A DNA stretch of 64,000 nucleotides from Shimazuella alba (lineage in GTDB: Bacteria; Bacillota; Bacilli; Thermoactinomycetales; Thermoactinomycetaceae): contig NZ_WUUL01000008.1 in NCBI RefSeq assembly GCF_009831235.1, forward strand, positions 124,001-188,000, read 5' to 3'. Every line of letters begins with the position of its first letter. Position 1 is the stretch's first letter. The position numbers and the translations under genes were made by a program. The notes under the pieces are model-generated. The model saw nothing but the letters and a program-made list of their open reading frames with translations, did no database searches and was not told where the DNA came from. Shown piece by piece: positions 1 through 9,095 of this stretch.

Positions 1-4
1 AACA

Positions 5-631
5 ATGAAAGGAATTCTTGGGAAAAAAGTTGGGATGACCCAATTGTTTCGTGAAGATGGTACAGCTGTTACCGTAACAGTAGTAGAAGCTGGCCCATGT
101 GTTGTTCTGCAAAAGAAAGATGAAACAACCGACGGATACGAAGCGATCCAACTAGGGTTTAAAGAGAAAAAGGAACACCGTTCCAATAAACCAGAGCTTG
201 GACATGCGAAAAAAGCAAATGCGAAAGCACAGAGCTTTATCAAAGAAATCCGTGGAATGAACCCAGAAGAGTACGAATTAGGTGCTGTAGTCAAAGCTGA
301 TCTTTTCAATGAAGGAGAGCTTGTTGACGTAACAGGTACTTCGAAAGGTAAAGGTTTTGCAGGGGCGATCAAACGTCACAATCAAAGCCGAGGACCAATG
401 AGTCACGGTTCTCACTACCACCGTGGACCTGGTTCTTTAGGTGCTATTGCTCCAAACCGTGTTTTCAAAGGACAAACCTTACCAGGTCGTATGGGCGGTG
501 AACGTATCACTACACAAAACCTACAAGTAGTTCGTGTGGATTCTGAAAAGAATTTACTTCTTATCAAAGGAAACGTACCTGGACCTCGGAACAGCTATTT
601 AGTAATTCGTTCCGCGGCAAAAGGCGTTTAA
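5..631 (+). CDS. rplC: 50S ribosomal protein L3
   Basis: L3 is an early-assembly protein of the large subunit that binds 23S rRNA near the peptidyl-transferase centre. The 208-residue product starts [15 protein letters not shown], the typical bacterial L3 N-terminus, and has the conserved Gly/His-rich loop [17 protein letters not shown] in its middle. Its length matches the Bacillus protein. It is the first gene visible in the S10 operon; rpsJ (S10) and its own ribosome binding site should lie just left of the window. rplD follows after 25 bases with a good SD. Confidence 0.98.
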   Translation: MKGILGKKVGMTQLFREDGTAVTVTVVEAGPCVVLQKKDETTDGYEAIQLGFKEKKEHRSNKPELGHAKKANAKAQSFIKEIRGMNPEEYELGAVVKADLFNEGELVDVTGTSKGKGFAGAIKRHNQSRGPMSHGSHYHRGPGSLGAIAPNRVFKGQTLPGRMGGERITTQNLQVVRVDSEKNLLLIKGNVPGPRNSYLVIRSAAKGV

Positions 632-656
632 TTAACATCAGAAAGGAGGATCAATC

Positions 657-1283
657 ATGCCAAAGGTAACAGTTGTTGATGTATCGGGTTCCCAGGTTGG
701 CGAGTTGGAGTTAGCTGACGCAGTATTCGGGATTACCCCTAACAAAGCTGTACTTCATGATGCAGTAGTGATGCAACAAGCATCCCTGCGTAGCGGAACT
801 CACGATGTAAAGAATCGTTCCGAAGTGCGTGGTGGTGGTAAGAAACCATGGAAGCAAAAAGGAACAGGACGTGCTCGTGCAGGTAGCACACGCTCCCCGA
901 TATGGGTTGGTGGTGGAACAGTTTTCGGTCCTACACCTCGTAGCTATGCTTACAAGCTTCCTAAAAAAGTTCGCCGTCTCGCAATCAAATCTGCTCTTTC
1001 TACCAAAGTAGAAGAAAAAGATGTAGTTGTTTTGGATGCTCTGAATCTTTCTGCTGCAAAAACAAAAGAAATGGTTCAAGTACTAAAAAACTTGGGTGCC
1101 GAGAAGAAAGCACTTGTTGTAACTAATAAATTAGAAGACGATGCTGTGCGTGCTGCTCGTAATATCCCAGGTGTGAAATTGATTGCTGCTGAAGGAGTAA
1201 ACGTACTTGATGTGCTTGCACATGACAAGTTGATCATTACTACAGATGCAGTAAGTCGTGTAGAGGAGGTGTTTGGCCAGTGA
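657..1283 (+). CDS. rplD: 50S ribosomal protein L4
   Basis: L4 binds 23S rRNA domain I and lines the exit tunnel; in many bacteria it also regulates the S10 operon. The 208-residue product has the tunnel loop with the basic stretch [18 protein letters not shown] at about residues 60-78 and the typical L4/L1e fold order. The ATG follows the strong SD AAAGGAGG. The stop overlaps the GTG start of rplW (GTGA), which implies translational coupling. Confidence 0.98.
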   Translation: MPKVTVVDVSGSQVGELELADAVFGITPNKAVLHDAVVMQQASLRSGTHDVKNRSEVRGGGKKPWKQKGTGRARAGSTRSPIWVGGGTVFGPTPRSYAYKLPKKVRRLAIKSALSTKVEEKDVVVLDALNLSAAKTKEMVQVLKNLGAEKKALVVTNKLEDDAVRAARNIPGVKLIAAEGVNVLDVLAHDKLIITTDAVSRVEEVFGQ

Positions 1284-1567
1284 AGGACCCACGTGACATT
1301 ATCCGTCGTCCCATTGTAACAGAAGCATCTACAGCTTTGATGGAAGAAGGAAAATACGTATTTGAAGTAGATATTCGTGCGAACAAATATCAAATCCGTC
1401 AAGCGTTAGAGACCATTTTTGATGTGAAAGTGGACCGTGTAAACACGATGCGTGTGCCAGGTAAAATCAAGCGCCAAGGTCGTTACTCCGGTCGGACACC
1501 AGAATGGAAAAAAGCTATTGTGAAACTTGCTGAAGGTAGCAAGCAAATCGAAATCTTTGAGAACTAA
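1280..1567 (+). CDS. rplW: 50S ribosomal protein L23
   Basis: L23 sits at the polypeptide exit and docks trigger factor and SRP. The 95-residue product begins [17 protein letters not shown], typical of Gram-positive L23, and contains the [15 protein letters not shown] rRNA-binding segment. It starts with GTG overlapping the rplD stop codon, with AGGAGG inside the end of rplD as SD. Confidence 0.97.
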   Translation: MKDPRDIIRRPIVTEASTALMEEGKYVFEVDIRANKYQIRQALETIFDVKVDRVNTMRVPGKIKRQGRYSGRTPEWKKAIVKLAEGSKQIEIFEN

Positions 1568-1597
1568 AAATAAGTAAAGAAAAGGAGGGAAAAGCAA

Positions 1598-2446
1598 ATG
1601 GGTATTAAAAAGTATAAACCAACTACACCTTCACGTCGTCATATGACTGGTTCTACTTTTGAAGAGATTACTACTTCTACACCAGAAAAGTCTCTTACTA
1701 CTTCCTTAGTAAGAAAAGCTGGTCGTAATAACCAAGGTCGTCTTACCATGCGTCACCAAGGTGGCGGTCATAAACGGAAATATCGTATTATCGATTTCAA
1801 ACGTAACAAAGACGGTATCCCAGGTAAAGTAGCTACGATCGAATACGATCCAAACCGCTCTGCGAACATTGCACTCATTCATTATGCTGATGGTGAAAAA
1901 CGCTATGTTTTAGCGCCAAAAGGTTTAAAAGTTGGTATGGAAATCGTGTCTGGACCAGAATCTGATATTAAAGTAGGTAATGCTTTGCCACTTCGTAATA
2001 TCCCAGTTGGTACAGAGATTCACAACATCGAGTTGAAGCCAGGTCGCGGTGGACAATTGGTACGTGCTGCTGGTACTTCTGCTCAGTTATTGGGTAAAGG
2101 TGCTCACAAAGGTGAAGAAGGTAAGTATGTTATCATTCGTCTAGCTTCTGGTGAAACACGTATGATCCTTGCAGATTGTCGTGCAACAATCGGTCAAGTT
2201 GGTAACCTAGATCATGAATTGATCACAGTTGGTAAAGCAGGTCGTTCACGCTGGAAAGGTATTCGTCCAACCGTTCGTGGTTCTGTTATGAACCCTAATG
2301 ACCATCCACATGGTGGTGGTGAAGGTCGTGCTCCTATTGGACGTAAGTCTCCTGTTACTCCTTGGGGTAAACCAACTCTTGGCTACAAAACTCGTAAGAA
2401 AAACAAGGCTTCGGACAAATTTATCGTTCGTCGTCGTAAGAAATAA
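1598..2446 (+). CDS. rplB: 50S ribosomal protein L2
   Basis: L2 is the conserved core protein needed for subunit association and peptidyl transfer. The 282-residue product has the N-terminal OB-like region (residues about 40-125), the SH3-like region with [16 protein letters not shown], and the C-terminal [14 protein letters not shown] loop that carries the conserved His near the catalytic centre. ATG follows AAGGAGGG. An 81-base gap separates it from rpsS, longer than most gaps in this operon. Confidence 0.98.
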   Translation: MGIKKYKPTTPSRRHMTGSTFEEITTSTPEKSLTTSLVRKAGRNNQGRLTMRHQGGGHKRKYRIIDFKRNKDGIPGKVATIEYDPNRSANIALIHYADGEKRYVLAPKGLKVGMEIVSGPESDIKVGNALPLRNIPVGTEIHNIELKPGRGGQLVRAAGTSAQLLGKGAHKGEEGKYVIIRLASGETRMILADCRATIGQVGNLDHELITVGKAGRSRWKGIRPTVRGSVMNPNDHPHGGGEGRAPIGRKSPVTPWGKPTLGYKTRKKNKASDKFIVRRRKK

Positions 2447-2527
2447 TCACCTCTTCCTATCCCGCGGAAGGGATCTTTCGTGGGAACGATATGTTGGATG
2501 ATTACGGTATGAGAGGAGGCGTATCGC

Positions 2528-2809
2528 ATGGGTCGTAGCCTGAAAAAAGGGCCTTTTGCAGATGCTCATCTACTGAAAAAAGTAGAGGTTTTAAACGAGA
2601 AAAGCGAAAAAAAGATCATTAAAACTTGGTCTCGTCGTTCTACCATCTTCCCTGATTTTGTTGGTCACACTTTTGCTGTTCATGATGGACGTAAACATGT
2701 ACCTGTATATGTAAGTGAAGATATGGTTGGACATAAACTTGGTGAATTTGTTCCTACCCGTACGTATAAAGGACATGCTGGGGACGATAAAAAAACTCGT
2801 AAGCGCTAG
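2528..2809 (+). CDS. rpsS: 30S ribosomal protein S19
   Basis: S19 forms a complex with S13 in the small-subunit head and touches the A-site tRNA. The 93-residue product has the family hallmarks [10 protein letters not shown] at the start and the [19 protein letters not shown] core. The start is ATG after GAGAGGAGG. It lies between rplB and rplV, as in all S10 operons. Confidence 0.98.
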   Translation: MGRSLKKGPFADAHLLKKVEVLNEKSEKKIIKTWSRRSTIFPDFVGHTFAVHDGRKHVPVYVSEDMVGHKLGEFVPTRTYKGHAGDDKKTRKR

Positions 2810-2839
2810 TTATTCTTTTTGAAAGAAAGGAGGGTAAAA

Positions 2840-3358
2840 ATGAACGTCGTACGCCAACGCAAGATTAAAAAGCTGATCAAAGCACATGACATCGCAAGCG
2901 TTGCTGAGTTGACTGAGCATCTTCAAGATGCGGGTGTAAAAGCAACAGAAGAAGCGGTAGAAAAAGATGTCAAAGAACTAGGTCTGATCATCGCTTCTAC
3001 AAAAGGTGGTACAACAAAATTCGTTTTCCCACCATTTGCAGTTGCTAAAAGTGTAAGAATTGCTCCTCGTAAAGTTCGTTTGGTAGTGGATTTGATCCGT
3101 GGAAAGTCTATCGACGAAGCTGCAGCAATTCTTAAATTCACACCTCGGGCGGCTTCTCCAGTTATCGAGAAGGTATTGAGTTCTGCTGTAGCAAATGCAG
3201 AGCATAACTTCAACCTAAACCAAGGTAACTTGGTTGTAAAAGAAGCATATGTGGATGAAGGACCAACATTGAAACGATTTATTCCACGTGCACAAGGACG
3301 TGCAAGTCGTATCAACAAGCGGACAAGTCACATCACTGTGGTTGTATCCGAAAAATAA
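2840..3358 (+). CDS. rplV: 50S ribosomal protein L22 with N-terminal ArgR-like domain
   Basis: L22 lines the exit tunnel of the large subunit. Here residues about 68-172 are a normal full L22 ([18 protein letters not shown], the tunnel beta-hairpin near [12 protein letters not shown], then HITVVV). Residues about 4-62 are extra. They align by eye with the winged-helix DNA-binding domain of ArgR/Ahr[12 protein letters not shown], then AELTEHL, then VKELGLI, then GGTTKFVFP. The Ser-Arg pair that contacts DNA in ArgR is replaced by Glu41-Lys42 (AVEKDVKEL). The ATG at 2840 follows AAGGAGGG at ideal spacing and no stop or second SD separates the parts, so the extension should be translated. Standard bacterial L22 is about 110-115 residues. 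Confidence 0.95.
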   Translation: MNVVRQRKIKKLIKAHDIASVAELTEHLQDAGVKATEEAVEKDVKELGLIIASTKGGTTKFVFPPFAVAKSVRIAPRKVRLVVDLIRGKSIDEAAAILKFTPRAASPVIEKVLSSAVANAEHNFNLNQGNLVVKEAYVDEGPTLKRFIPRAQGRASRINKRTSHITVVVSEK

Positions 3359-3380
3359 TATCAATAAGGAGGGAAGAACT

Positions 3381-4043
3381 TTGGGTCAAAAAGTTAGCCC
3401 AGTAGGACTAAGAGTCGGTATTATTCGTGACTGGGAATCCAAATGGTATGGTGGTAAAGACTACGCTACACTACTTCATGAAGATATTCGTGTTCGCGAA
3501 TACATTAAAACGAAGTTGAAGGACTCTTCAGTCTCCAAAGTAGAGATCGAGCGTGCAGCAAATCGCCTGAACGTTTCTATCTATACTGCGAAACCTGGTA
3601 TGGTTATTGGGAAAGGTGGTACTGAAGTTGAAAAACTTCGCAACCAACTTACCAAAATGACTGGTAAAAAAGTTCACATCAACATCAACGAAATCAAAAA
3701 CCCTGAGTTGGATGCTTATCTTGTAGCTGAAAACATCGCAAGCCAATTAGAACGTCGTGTTTCTTTCCGTCGTGCTATGAAGCAAGCTATCGGACGTACC
3801 CTTCGTTCTGGTGCTAAAGGGGTTCGTACTCTCGTAAGTGGTCGTCTTGGTGGAGCTGATATTGCTCGTAGTGAGGGATACAGCGAAGGTACAGTACCAC
3901 TTCATACTTTGCGTGCTGATATTGACTATGGATTTGCAGAAGCACATACCACATTTGGCCGTATTGGTGTAAAAGTATGGATTTACCGTGGTGAAGTACT
4001 GCCAACCAAAGGGAAAAAAGGAGCAGTTGAAGGAGGCGAGTAA
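3381..4043 (+). CDS. rpsC: 30S ribosomal protein S3
   Basis: S3 forms part of the mRNA entry site and has helicase-related function with S4 and S5. The product is 220 residues, close to the Bacillus length, with an N-terminal [14 protein letters not shown], a KH domain containing the GMVIGKGG loop, and the C-terminal S3 domain. The start is TTG at 3381 after AAGGAGGG; longer upstream reading has no family support. Confidence 0.98.
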   Translation: MGQKVSPVGLRVGIIRDWESKWYGGKDYATLLHEDIRVREYIKTKLKDSSVSKVEIERAANRLNVSIYTAKPGMVIGKGGTEVEKLRNQLTKMTGKKVHININEIKNPELDAYLVAENIASQLERRVSFRRAMKQAIGRTLRSGAKGVRTLVSGRLGGADIARSEGYSEGTVPLHTLRADIDYGFAEAHTTFGRIGVKVWIYRGEVLPTKGKKGAVEGGE

Positions 4044-4046
4044 CGC

Positions 4047-4469
4047 ATGCTAATGCCCAAAAAGGTGAAGTTTCGTCGTCCTCACCGTGGCAAAATGCGC
4101 GGGAAGGCAAAAGGCGGAACAGAAGTAGCTTTTGGCGAATATGGCCTACAAGCACTTGAACCAACTTGGATTACCAACCGTCAAATTGAAGCAGCGCGTA
4201 TTGCGATGACTCGTTATATCAAACGTGGTGGGAAAGTATGGATTAAAATTTTCCCAGATAAGCCAGTTACTCAAAAGCCTCTTGAGGTTCGGATGGGTAG
4301 CGGTAAAGGTTCCCCAGAAAAATGGGTAGCTGTTGTAAAACCAGGTAAAATCATGTTTGAACTAGCGGGTGTGTCAGAGGAAGTTGCACGTGAAGCCATG
4401 CGTTTAGCAGCTCACAAACTTCCAATCAAAACTAAATTTGTAAAACGTGAAGCAGGTGGTAACGAATGA
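4047..4469 (+). CDS. rplP: 50S ribosomal protein L16
   Basis: L16 organises the A site of the large subunit. The 140-residue product has the [19 protein letters not shown] start, the [17 protein letters not shown] core and the [12 protein letters not shown] loop. It begins three bases after rpsC, with the SD AAGGAGG inside the rpsC end. Its stop overlaps the rpmC start (ATGA). Confidence 0.98.
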   Translation: MLMPKKVKFRRPHRGKMRGKAKGGTEVAFGEYGLQALEPTWITNRQIEAARIAMTRYIKRGGKVWIKIFPDKPVTQKPLEVRMGSGKGSPEKWVAVVKPGKIMFELAGVSEEVAREAMRLAAHKLPIKTKFVKREAGGNE

Positions 4470-4678
4470 AGGCAGCAGAGCTAATCGAGTTGACCACCAC
4501 CGAAATCGAACAAAGACTGACGCAGTACAAAGAAGAATTGTTTAACCTACGTTTTCAATCTGCAACTGGGCAACTAGAAAACCCAAACCGTTTGGGACAA
4601 GTCCGTAAAGACATTGCTCGTTGCAAAACTGTCCTTCGCCAGCGTGAACTGGATAGCGAAAGGAGGAATCAGGGTTGA
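4466..4678 (+). CDS. rpmC: 50S ribosomal protein L29
   Basis: L29 is a small two-helix protein near the exit tunnel. The 70-residue product has the L29 signature [21 protein letters not shown]. It overlaps both neighbours: its ATG with the rplP stop, and its stop with the TTG start of rpsQ. A tightly coupled L16-L29-S17 trio results. Confidence 0.97.
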   Translation: MKAAELIELTTTEIEQRLTQYKEELFNLRFQSATGQLENPNRLGQVRKDIARCKTVLRQRELDSERRNQG

Positions 4679-4944
4679 GCGAACAACGTACAACACGTCG
4701 GAAAGTACGTGTCGGTAAAGTGGTCAGCGACAAAATGGATAAAACAATTGTAGTTACAGTAGAAACTTACAAAAAGGATCGACTGTACGGAAAACGCGTG
4801 AAACATACTAAAAAGTTTAAAGCCCATGATGAGAACAACCAAGCAAAAACAGGTGACATCGTAAAAATCATGGAGACTCGCCCATTATCGAAAGATAAAA
4901 ATTGGCGTCTCGTTGAGATTGTAGAAGAGGCTGTCATCATCTAG
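4675..4944 (+). CDS. rpsQ: 30S ribosomal protein S17
   Basis: S17 is a primary 16S rRNA binding protein with an OB fold. The 89-residue product has the family pattern [18 protein letters not shown] and the C-terminal [19 protein letters not shown]. The TTG start overlaps the rpmC stop codon; AGGAGG lies just upstream inside rpmC. Confidence 0.97.
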   Translation: MSEQRTTRRKVRVGKVVSDKMDKTIVVTVETYKKDRLYGKRVKHTKKFKAHDENNQAKTGDIVKIMETRPLSKDKNWRLVEIVEEAVII

Positions 4945-4974
4945 GGAGTTCTCTTAAGGAAGGAGGAAATACCG

Positions 4975-5343
4975 ATGATTCAACCACAGACACGTCTTCG
5001 AGTTGCGGATAACTCCGGTGCGAAAGAAATCATGTGCATTCGTGTGTTAGGTGGATCGAAGAAGTCTACTGCTGGTATCGGTGATATCATCGTTGCTTCG
5101 GTGAAACAAGCTACACCCGGAGGCGTTGTTAAGAAAGGCGAGGTTGTCAGATGCGTAGTAGTTCGTACTACTCGTGCAAACCGCCGACCTGATGGCTCCT
5201 ATATCCGTTTCGATGAAAATGCAGCAGTCGTGATTAAGGATGACAAAAGCCCACGTGGTACCCGTATTTTTGGACCAGTTGCCCGTGAGTTACGTGATCG
5301 CGACTTTATGAAGATTATCTCCTTGGCACCAGAAGTGCTCTAA
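4975..5343 (+). CDS. rplN: 50S ribosomal protein L14
   Basis: L14 forms an intersubunit bridge and is the docking site for RsfS. The 122-residue product has the exact family length and the motifs [11 protein letters not shown] near the start and [15 protein letters not shown] in the middle. This is the first gene of the classical spc operon; the SD is AAGGAGG and the start ATG. No clear internal promoter is visible in the 30-base gap. Confidence 0.98.
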   Translation: MIQPQTRLRVADNSGAKEIMCIRVLGGSKKSTAGIGDIIVASVKQATPGGVVKKGEVVRCVVVRTTRANRRPDGSYIRFDENAAVVIKDDKSPRGTRIFGPVARELRDRDFMKIISLAPEVL

Positions 5344-5377
5344 GGACAGATCGTGAGAGATAAGGAGGTGCGCATGA

Positions 5378-5758
5378 GTGAAAAGCGAAAAACGCCCCAA
5401 TAAACTTCACATCAAAACTGGTGATACGGTTATCGTGATGCGTGGGAAAGAAGCTCCATACTTCCAAGATGGGAAAAAGGTGTACACAAAAGGTCGTGTC
5501 ATCAAAATGCTCCCAAAAGAAGGAAGAGCACTTGTGGAGGGAGTAAACATGGTAAAAAAACACTCCCGACCAACACAAACTAACCCTCAAGGTGGTATTG
5601 TCGAGAAAGAAGCACCAATCGATGTATCCAACTTGATGATTGAAGATCCAAAAACAAAACAACCAACCCGTATTGGCTATAAGTTTATCGAGGCTAAAAA
5701 CGGTGAGCAAAAGAAAGTACGGTTTGCGAAAAAGTCAGGCGAAATCCTGGATAAATAG
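5378..5758 (+). CDS. rplX: 50S ribosomal protein L24, enlarged KOW loop
   Basis: L24 initiates large-subunit assembly through its KOW domain. At 126 residues it is longer than the usual ~103. Compared with the Bacillus protein it has about nine extra N-terminal residues, an insertion of about nine residues ([15 protein letters not shown]) where the compact KOW loop normally lies, and a few extra residues near the C-terminus. The diagnostic middle, [14 protein letters not shown] and NPQGGI, is intact. The start is GTG at 5378 after AAGGAGGT; the nearby ATG at 5374 is out of frame and hits a stop quickly. Confidence 0.96.
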   Translation: MKSEKRPNKLHIKTGDTVIVMRGKEAPYFQDGKKVYTKGRVIKMLPKEGRALVEGVNMVKKHSRPTQTNPQGGIVEKEAPIDVSNLMIEDPKTKQPTRIGYKFIEAKNGEQKKVRFAKKSGEILDK

Positions 5759-5782
5759 TTTTGAGGAAGGGAGGTACATTCC

Positions 5783-6325
5783 TTGACTGCTCGATTAAAA
5801 GAGACGTATACAAACGAAATTATTCCTGCATTGTTGAGCAAATTTGAATACAAATCAGTTATGCAAGTTCCAAAAGTGGAGAAGATCGTTATCAACATGG
5901 GTGTTGGTGAAGCAGTTCAAAACTCCAAAGTATTGGACAACGCTGTAGAAGATTTGACCGCTATTTCTGGTCAAAAACCAGTTATTACGCGTGCCAAAAA
6001 GTCTATCGCTGGTTTTAAGCTTCGTGAAGGTATGCCAATTGGTGTAAAAGTTACCTTGCGTGGAGAGCGTATGTATGATTTCTTAGATAAATTAATTAAT
6101 ATCTCACTACCTCGTGTACGTGACTTCAGAGGGATTTCCCCTAAATCATTTGATGGACGTGGAAATTATACACTTGGAGTAAAAGAACAATTGATTTTCC
6201 CAGAAATCTCATATGACAAGATCGATAAAGTTCGTGGGATGGATGTAGTTATCGTAACTACTGCTAATACGGACGAAGAAGCACATGCATTACTCACCGA
6301 AATGGGAATGCCATTTCGTAAATAA
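5783..6325 (+). CDS. rplE: 50S ribosomal protein L5
   Basis: L5 binds 5S rRNA and contacts P-site tRNA. The 180-residue product contains the family motifs [12 protein letters not shown] and [14 protein letters not shown], and ends with the conserved [14 protein letters not shown]. The start is TTG at 5783 after GAAGGGAGG. Confidence 0.98.
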   Translation: MTARLKETYTNEIIPALLSKFEYKSVMQVPKVEKIVINMGVGEAVQNSKVLDNAVEDLTAISGQKPVITRAKKSIAGFKLREGMPIGVKVTLRGERMYDFLDKLINISLPRVRDFRGISPKSFDGRGNYTLGVKEQLIFPEISYDKIDKVRGMDVVIVTTANTDEEAHALLTEMGMPFRK

Positions 6326-6345
6326 GAGGTAAAGGAGGGAATCCG

Positions 6346-6531
6346 TTGGCCAGAAAATCGATGATCGTCAAATCACAACGAAAGCCGAAGTTTCAGGTGC
6401 AAGGATACACTCGTTGCGAACGTTGTGGACGTCCTCACTCTGTCTTACGTAAATTTCGACTATGTCGTATCTGTTTCCGTGAATTGGCCTACCAAGGGCA
6501 GATTCCCGGCGTAAAAAAAGCAAGCTGGTAA
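6346..6531 (+). CDS. rpsN: 30S ribosomal protein S14, zinc type
   Basis: S14 type Z is the zinc-binding form that is normal in Bacillota spc operons and is needed for late small-subunit assembly. The 61-residue product has two CxxC pairs, C24/C27 and C40/C43, and the C-terminal [14 protein letters not shown] start after AAAGGAGGG. The zinc-free paralogue used in zinc limitation is not in this window. Confidence 0.98.
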   Translation: MARKSMIVKSQRKPKFQVQGYTRCERCGRPHSVLRKFRLCRICFRELAYQGQIPGVKKASW

Positions 6532-6555
6532 TGCTTCTGAAAGGAGGGCTCACAC

Positions 6556-6954
6556 ATGGTGATGACAGATCCCATTGCGGATATGCTGACTAGAATTCGT
6601 AACGCAAACATGGTTCGCCATGAAAGTGTTGAACTACCTGCTTCTCGTGTGAAACGTGAGATCGCAGAAATTCTAAAACAAGAAGGATTTATTCGTGATG
6701 CTGAATACATCGAGGATAGTAAACAAGGTATCCTTCGTATTTTCTTAAAGTACGGTGCAAACAACGAAAAGGTAATCACTGGTTTAAAGAGAATCAGTAA
6801 ACCTGGACTTCGTGTATATGCCAAATCTACTGAAGTACCTCGTGTACTACGTGGACTTGGAATTGCGATCCTATCAACCAATAAAGGAATCGTAACGGAC
6901 AAAGTAGCACGTCAACAACGCGTTGGTGGAGAAGTGCTAGCATACATCTGGTAA
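6556..6954 (+). CDS. rpsH: 30S ribosomal protein S8
   Basis: S8 binds 16S rRNA helix 21; in Escherichia coli it represses the spc operon. The 132-residue product is the same length as the Bacillus protein and starts [19 protein letters not shown]; it ends GGEVLAYIW. The SD is AAAGGAGGG with an ATG start. Confidence 0.98.
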   Translation: MVMTDPIADMLTRIRNANMVRHESVELPASRVKREIAEILKQEGFIRDAEYIEDSKQGILRIFLKYGANNEKVITGLKRISKPGLRVYAKSTEVPRVLRGLGIAILSTNKGIVTDKVARQQRVGGEVLAYIW

Positions 6955-6973
6955 TGATGGAGGTGAACCAAAC

Positions 6974-7510
6974 ATGTCTCGTATCGGGAAAAAACCGATT
7001 ACCGTACCTGCTGGTGTGGAAGTGAACTTAGAAGGCAATCAGTTGACGGTAAAAGGACCCAAAGGTACATTGGTCCGCAATCTGCACGCTGATATGAAGA
7101 TCAATATCTCGGATAATGAGTTGTTGGTTGAGCGTCCTAGCGATCATCGTACACATCGGGCACTGCACGGAACAACTCGTAGCATCATCTCCAACATGGT
7201 GGAAGGTGTTTCTACAGGTTTCGCTAAAACACTTGACCTAGTCGGTGTTGGTTACCGTGCATCCAAAAAAGGAACTAAAGTTGTATTGAACGTTGGATAT
7301 TCTCACCCAGTTGAGATCACTCCAACAGAAGGTATCGAACTTGACGTTCCTACTCAAACACAAGTAATTGTCAAAGGGATCGACAAAGAAAAAGTTGGTG
7401 CCATGGCAGCTAATATTCGTTCTGTTCGTGAACCTGAACCATATAAAGGCAAAGGTATTAAATACTCTACTGAACGGATTCGTCGTAAAGAAGGTAAAAC
7501 TGGTAAATAG
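6974..7510 (+). CDS. rplF: 50S ribosomal protein L6
   Basis: L6 lies near the sarcin-ricin loop and EF-G. The 178-residue product starts [15 protein letters not shown] and has the C-terminal L6 signature [22 protein letters not shown] follows TGGAGGTG. It is placed between rpsH and rplR as in other spc operons. Confidence 0.98.
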   Translation: MSRIGKKPITVPAGVEVNLEGNQLTVKGPKGTLVRNLHADMKINISDNELLVERPSDHRTHRALHGTTRSIISNMVEGVSTGFAKTLDLVGVGYRASKKGTKVVLNVGYSHPVEITPTEGIELDVPTQTQVIVKGIDKEKVGAMAANIRSVREPEPYKGKGIKYSTERIRRKEGKTGK

Positions 7511-7541
7511 AACTTATAACTAGAAGGGAGTGAACCAGACC

Positions 7542-7904
7542 GTGATTCAAAAAGCAGATCGCAATCAAAAGCGGAAAAAGCGTCACCTTCGGGTTCGGAA
7601 AAAACTTTTTGGCACGGCTCTTCGTCCTCGCCTCAATGTATTCCGTTCATCTAAGAACATATATGCACAACTTATTGATGACGAAGCAGGCGTAACCCTT
7701 GTTTCCGCTTCTACGGTGGAGAAAGAGTACCAAGGCGCTGGTGGAGGAACCGTTGATGCAGCAAAAAGTGTCGGCGAGTTAATAGCCAAACGTGCTATCG
7801 AAAAAGGATACAACAAAGTTGTCTTTGATCGTGGAGGATACCTCTATCATGGTCGTGTACAAGCCTTAGCGGATGGGGCAAGGGAAGGAGGTCTTGACTT
7901 CTAA
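7542..7904 (+). CDS. rplR: 50S ribosomal protein L18
   Basis: L18 recruits 5S rRNA with L5. The product is 120 residues from the GTG at 7542, equal to the Bacillus length, with [13 protein letters not shown] and the C-terminal [21 protein letters not shown]. An upstream in-frame GTG at 7530 abuts the SD AAGGGAG and is therefore unlikely to be the start. The stop overlaps the first base of the rpsE ATG. Confidence 0.97.
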   Translation: MIQKADRNQKRKKRHLRVRKKLFGTALRPRLNVFRSSKNIYAQLIDDEAGVTLVSASTVEKEYQGAGGGTVDAAKSVGELIAKRAIEKGYNKVVFDRGGYLYHGRVQALADGAREGGLDF

Positions 7905-8419
7905 TGAAGCAGAACAAAGGAAATAAAAGAGATGGCGCTCAGTCCGAGTTTACAGAAAAACTGGTAAACATCAACCGCGTAGCAAAAGTTGTTAAAGGTG
8001 GACGTCGTTTTAGCTTCAGTGCACTTGTTGTTGTTGGTGATGGAAAAGGTCGCGTAGGGGCAGGTATCGGAAAAGCGGCTGAAGTACCAGAAGCAATCAA
8101 AAAAGGCGTAGAAGCTGCGAAGAAAAACCTAATTACTGTTCCACTAACCGGAAATACAATTCCTCATGATATTGTTGGTCGTTTTGGAGCAGGAAAAGTT
8201 CTTTTAAAACCGGCTAGCCAAGGTACTGGTGTTATCGCTGGTGGTCCTGTGCGTGATGTACTAACTGTTGCTGGTGTTGGTGACATTTTGACAAAGTCAA
8301 CAGGTTCGAACAACCCAATCAACATGGTTCGTGCAACGCTCGCTGGTCTATCTAGCTTGAAACAAGCTGAACAAGTAGCAAAACTTCGTGGCAAAACTGT
8401 TGAAGAGCTACTCGGATAG
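7904..8419 (+). CDS. rpsE: 30S ribosomal protein S5
   Basis: S5 acts in decoding fidelity and mRNA unwinding; it is a spectinomycin resistance target. The 171-residue product has the N-terminal dsRBD-like domain, [20 protein letters not shown] given here as [14 protein letters not shown], followed by GDGKGRVG and the C-terminal domain [13 protein letters not shown]. The SD GGAAGGAGG lies in the rplR end, one base of overlap, so translation is coupled. Confidence 0.98.
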   Translation: MKQNKGNKRDGAQSEFTEKLVNINRVAKVVKGGRRFSFSALVVVGDGKGRVGAGIGKAAEVPEAIKKGVEAAKKNLITVPLTGNTIPHDIVGRFGAGKVLLKPASQGTGVIAGGPVRDVLTVAGVGDILTKSTGSNNPINMVRATLAGLSSLKQAEQVAKLRGKTVEELLG

Positions 8420-8430
8420 GAGGGATAACC

Positions 8431-8619
8431 GTGGCAAACAAATTAGCGATTACCCTCAGACGGAGTATGATTGGTCGACCTGAACGTGAACGGGTAACCC
8501 TTCGTACGTTAGGCCTTACCAAACGTGAACAAACTGTGGTCAAGCCTGATAATGCTTCGATTCGAGGTATGGTAAATCAAGTTGTTCATCTTGTAGATGT
8601 AAAAGAAGTATCTGAATAA
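8431..8619 (+). CDS. rpmD: 50S ribosomal protein L30
   Basis: L30 is a small large-subunit protein. The 62-residue product has the pattern [25 protein letters not shown] followed by the Val/Asp-rich C-terminus, shown in two parts here as [13 protein letters not shown] and [13 protein letters not shown] start after ATAGGAGGG. Confidence 0.97.
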   Translation: MANKLAITLRRSMIGRPERERVTLRTLGLTKREQTVVKPDNASIRGMVNQVVHLVDVKEVSE

Positions 8620-8653
8620 TAGCTTTGACTTAATACAAGAGGAGGTGCAAAGC

Positions 8654-9094
8654 ATGAAATTAAACGAGCTACAACCAGCACCTGGCTCTCGCAAAGAGTC
8701 AAGACGCGTAGGCCGTGGAACTGGTTCCGGTTCTGGTAAAACCTCTGGACGCGGACATAAAGGTCAAAACGCACGCTCTGGTGGTGGAGTTCGACCAGGC
8801 TTTGAAGGTGGTCAAAACCCAATCTACCGTCGTTTGCCAAAACGTGGATTCACTAGCCCGAATCGTAAAGAATACGCGATCGTAAATCTAGACACGTTGA
8901 GTCGCTTTGATGAAGGAACCGTCGTCACTCCTGAGTTATTGACTGAACTTGGTATCGTGAAAGATATGAAGTCTGGGCTTAAAATTCTAGGAAATGGCGA
9001 GCTTAGTGTAAAACTTACTGTAAAAGCTCATAAGTTTTCTGACACTGCAGCTGAGAAAATCAGAGCCGCTGGCGGAGCAACGGAGGTAATCTAA
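8654..9094 (+). CDS. rplO: 50S ribosomal protein L15
   Basis: L15 is a late-assembly protein. From ATG 8654 the product is 146 residues, the same length as in Bacillus, beginning [20 protein letters not shown] with the Gly-rich unstructured segment and the RRLPKRGF motif. SD AGAGGAGGTG gives good spacing. An ATG nine bases upstream is inside the SD spacer and was not chosen. It ends one base before the secY ATG. Confidence 0.97.
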   Translation: MKLNELQPAPGSRKESRRVGRGTGSGSGKTSGRGHKGQNARSGGGVRPGFEGGQNPIYRRLPKRGFTSPNRKEYAIVNLDTLSRFDEGTVVTPELLTELGIVKDMKSGLKILGNGELSVKLTVKAHKFSDTAAEKIRAAGGATEVI

Positions 9095-9095
9095 C

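Noticed and set aside
711-1402. Minus-strand ORFs antisense to rplD and rplW
   Set aside because: They mirror highly conserved ribosomal genes, have no SD, and show Cys/Phe-rich compositions typical of shadow frames. The same applies to the other antisense ORFs through the ribosomal cluster.
2298-2501. Plus-strand ORF overlapping the end of rplB
   Set aside because: It is the wrong frame of the L2 C-terminus, without an SD or family match.
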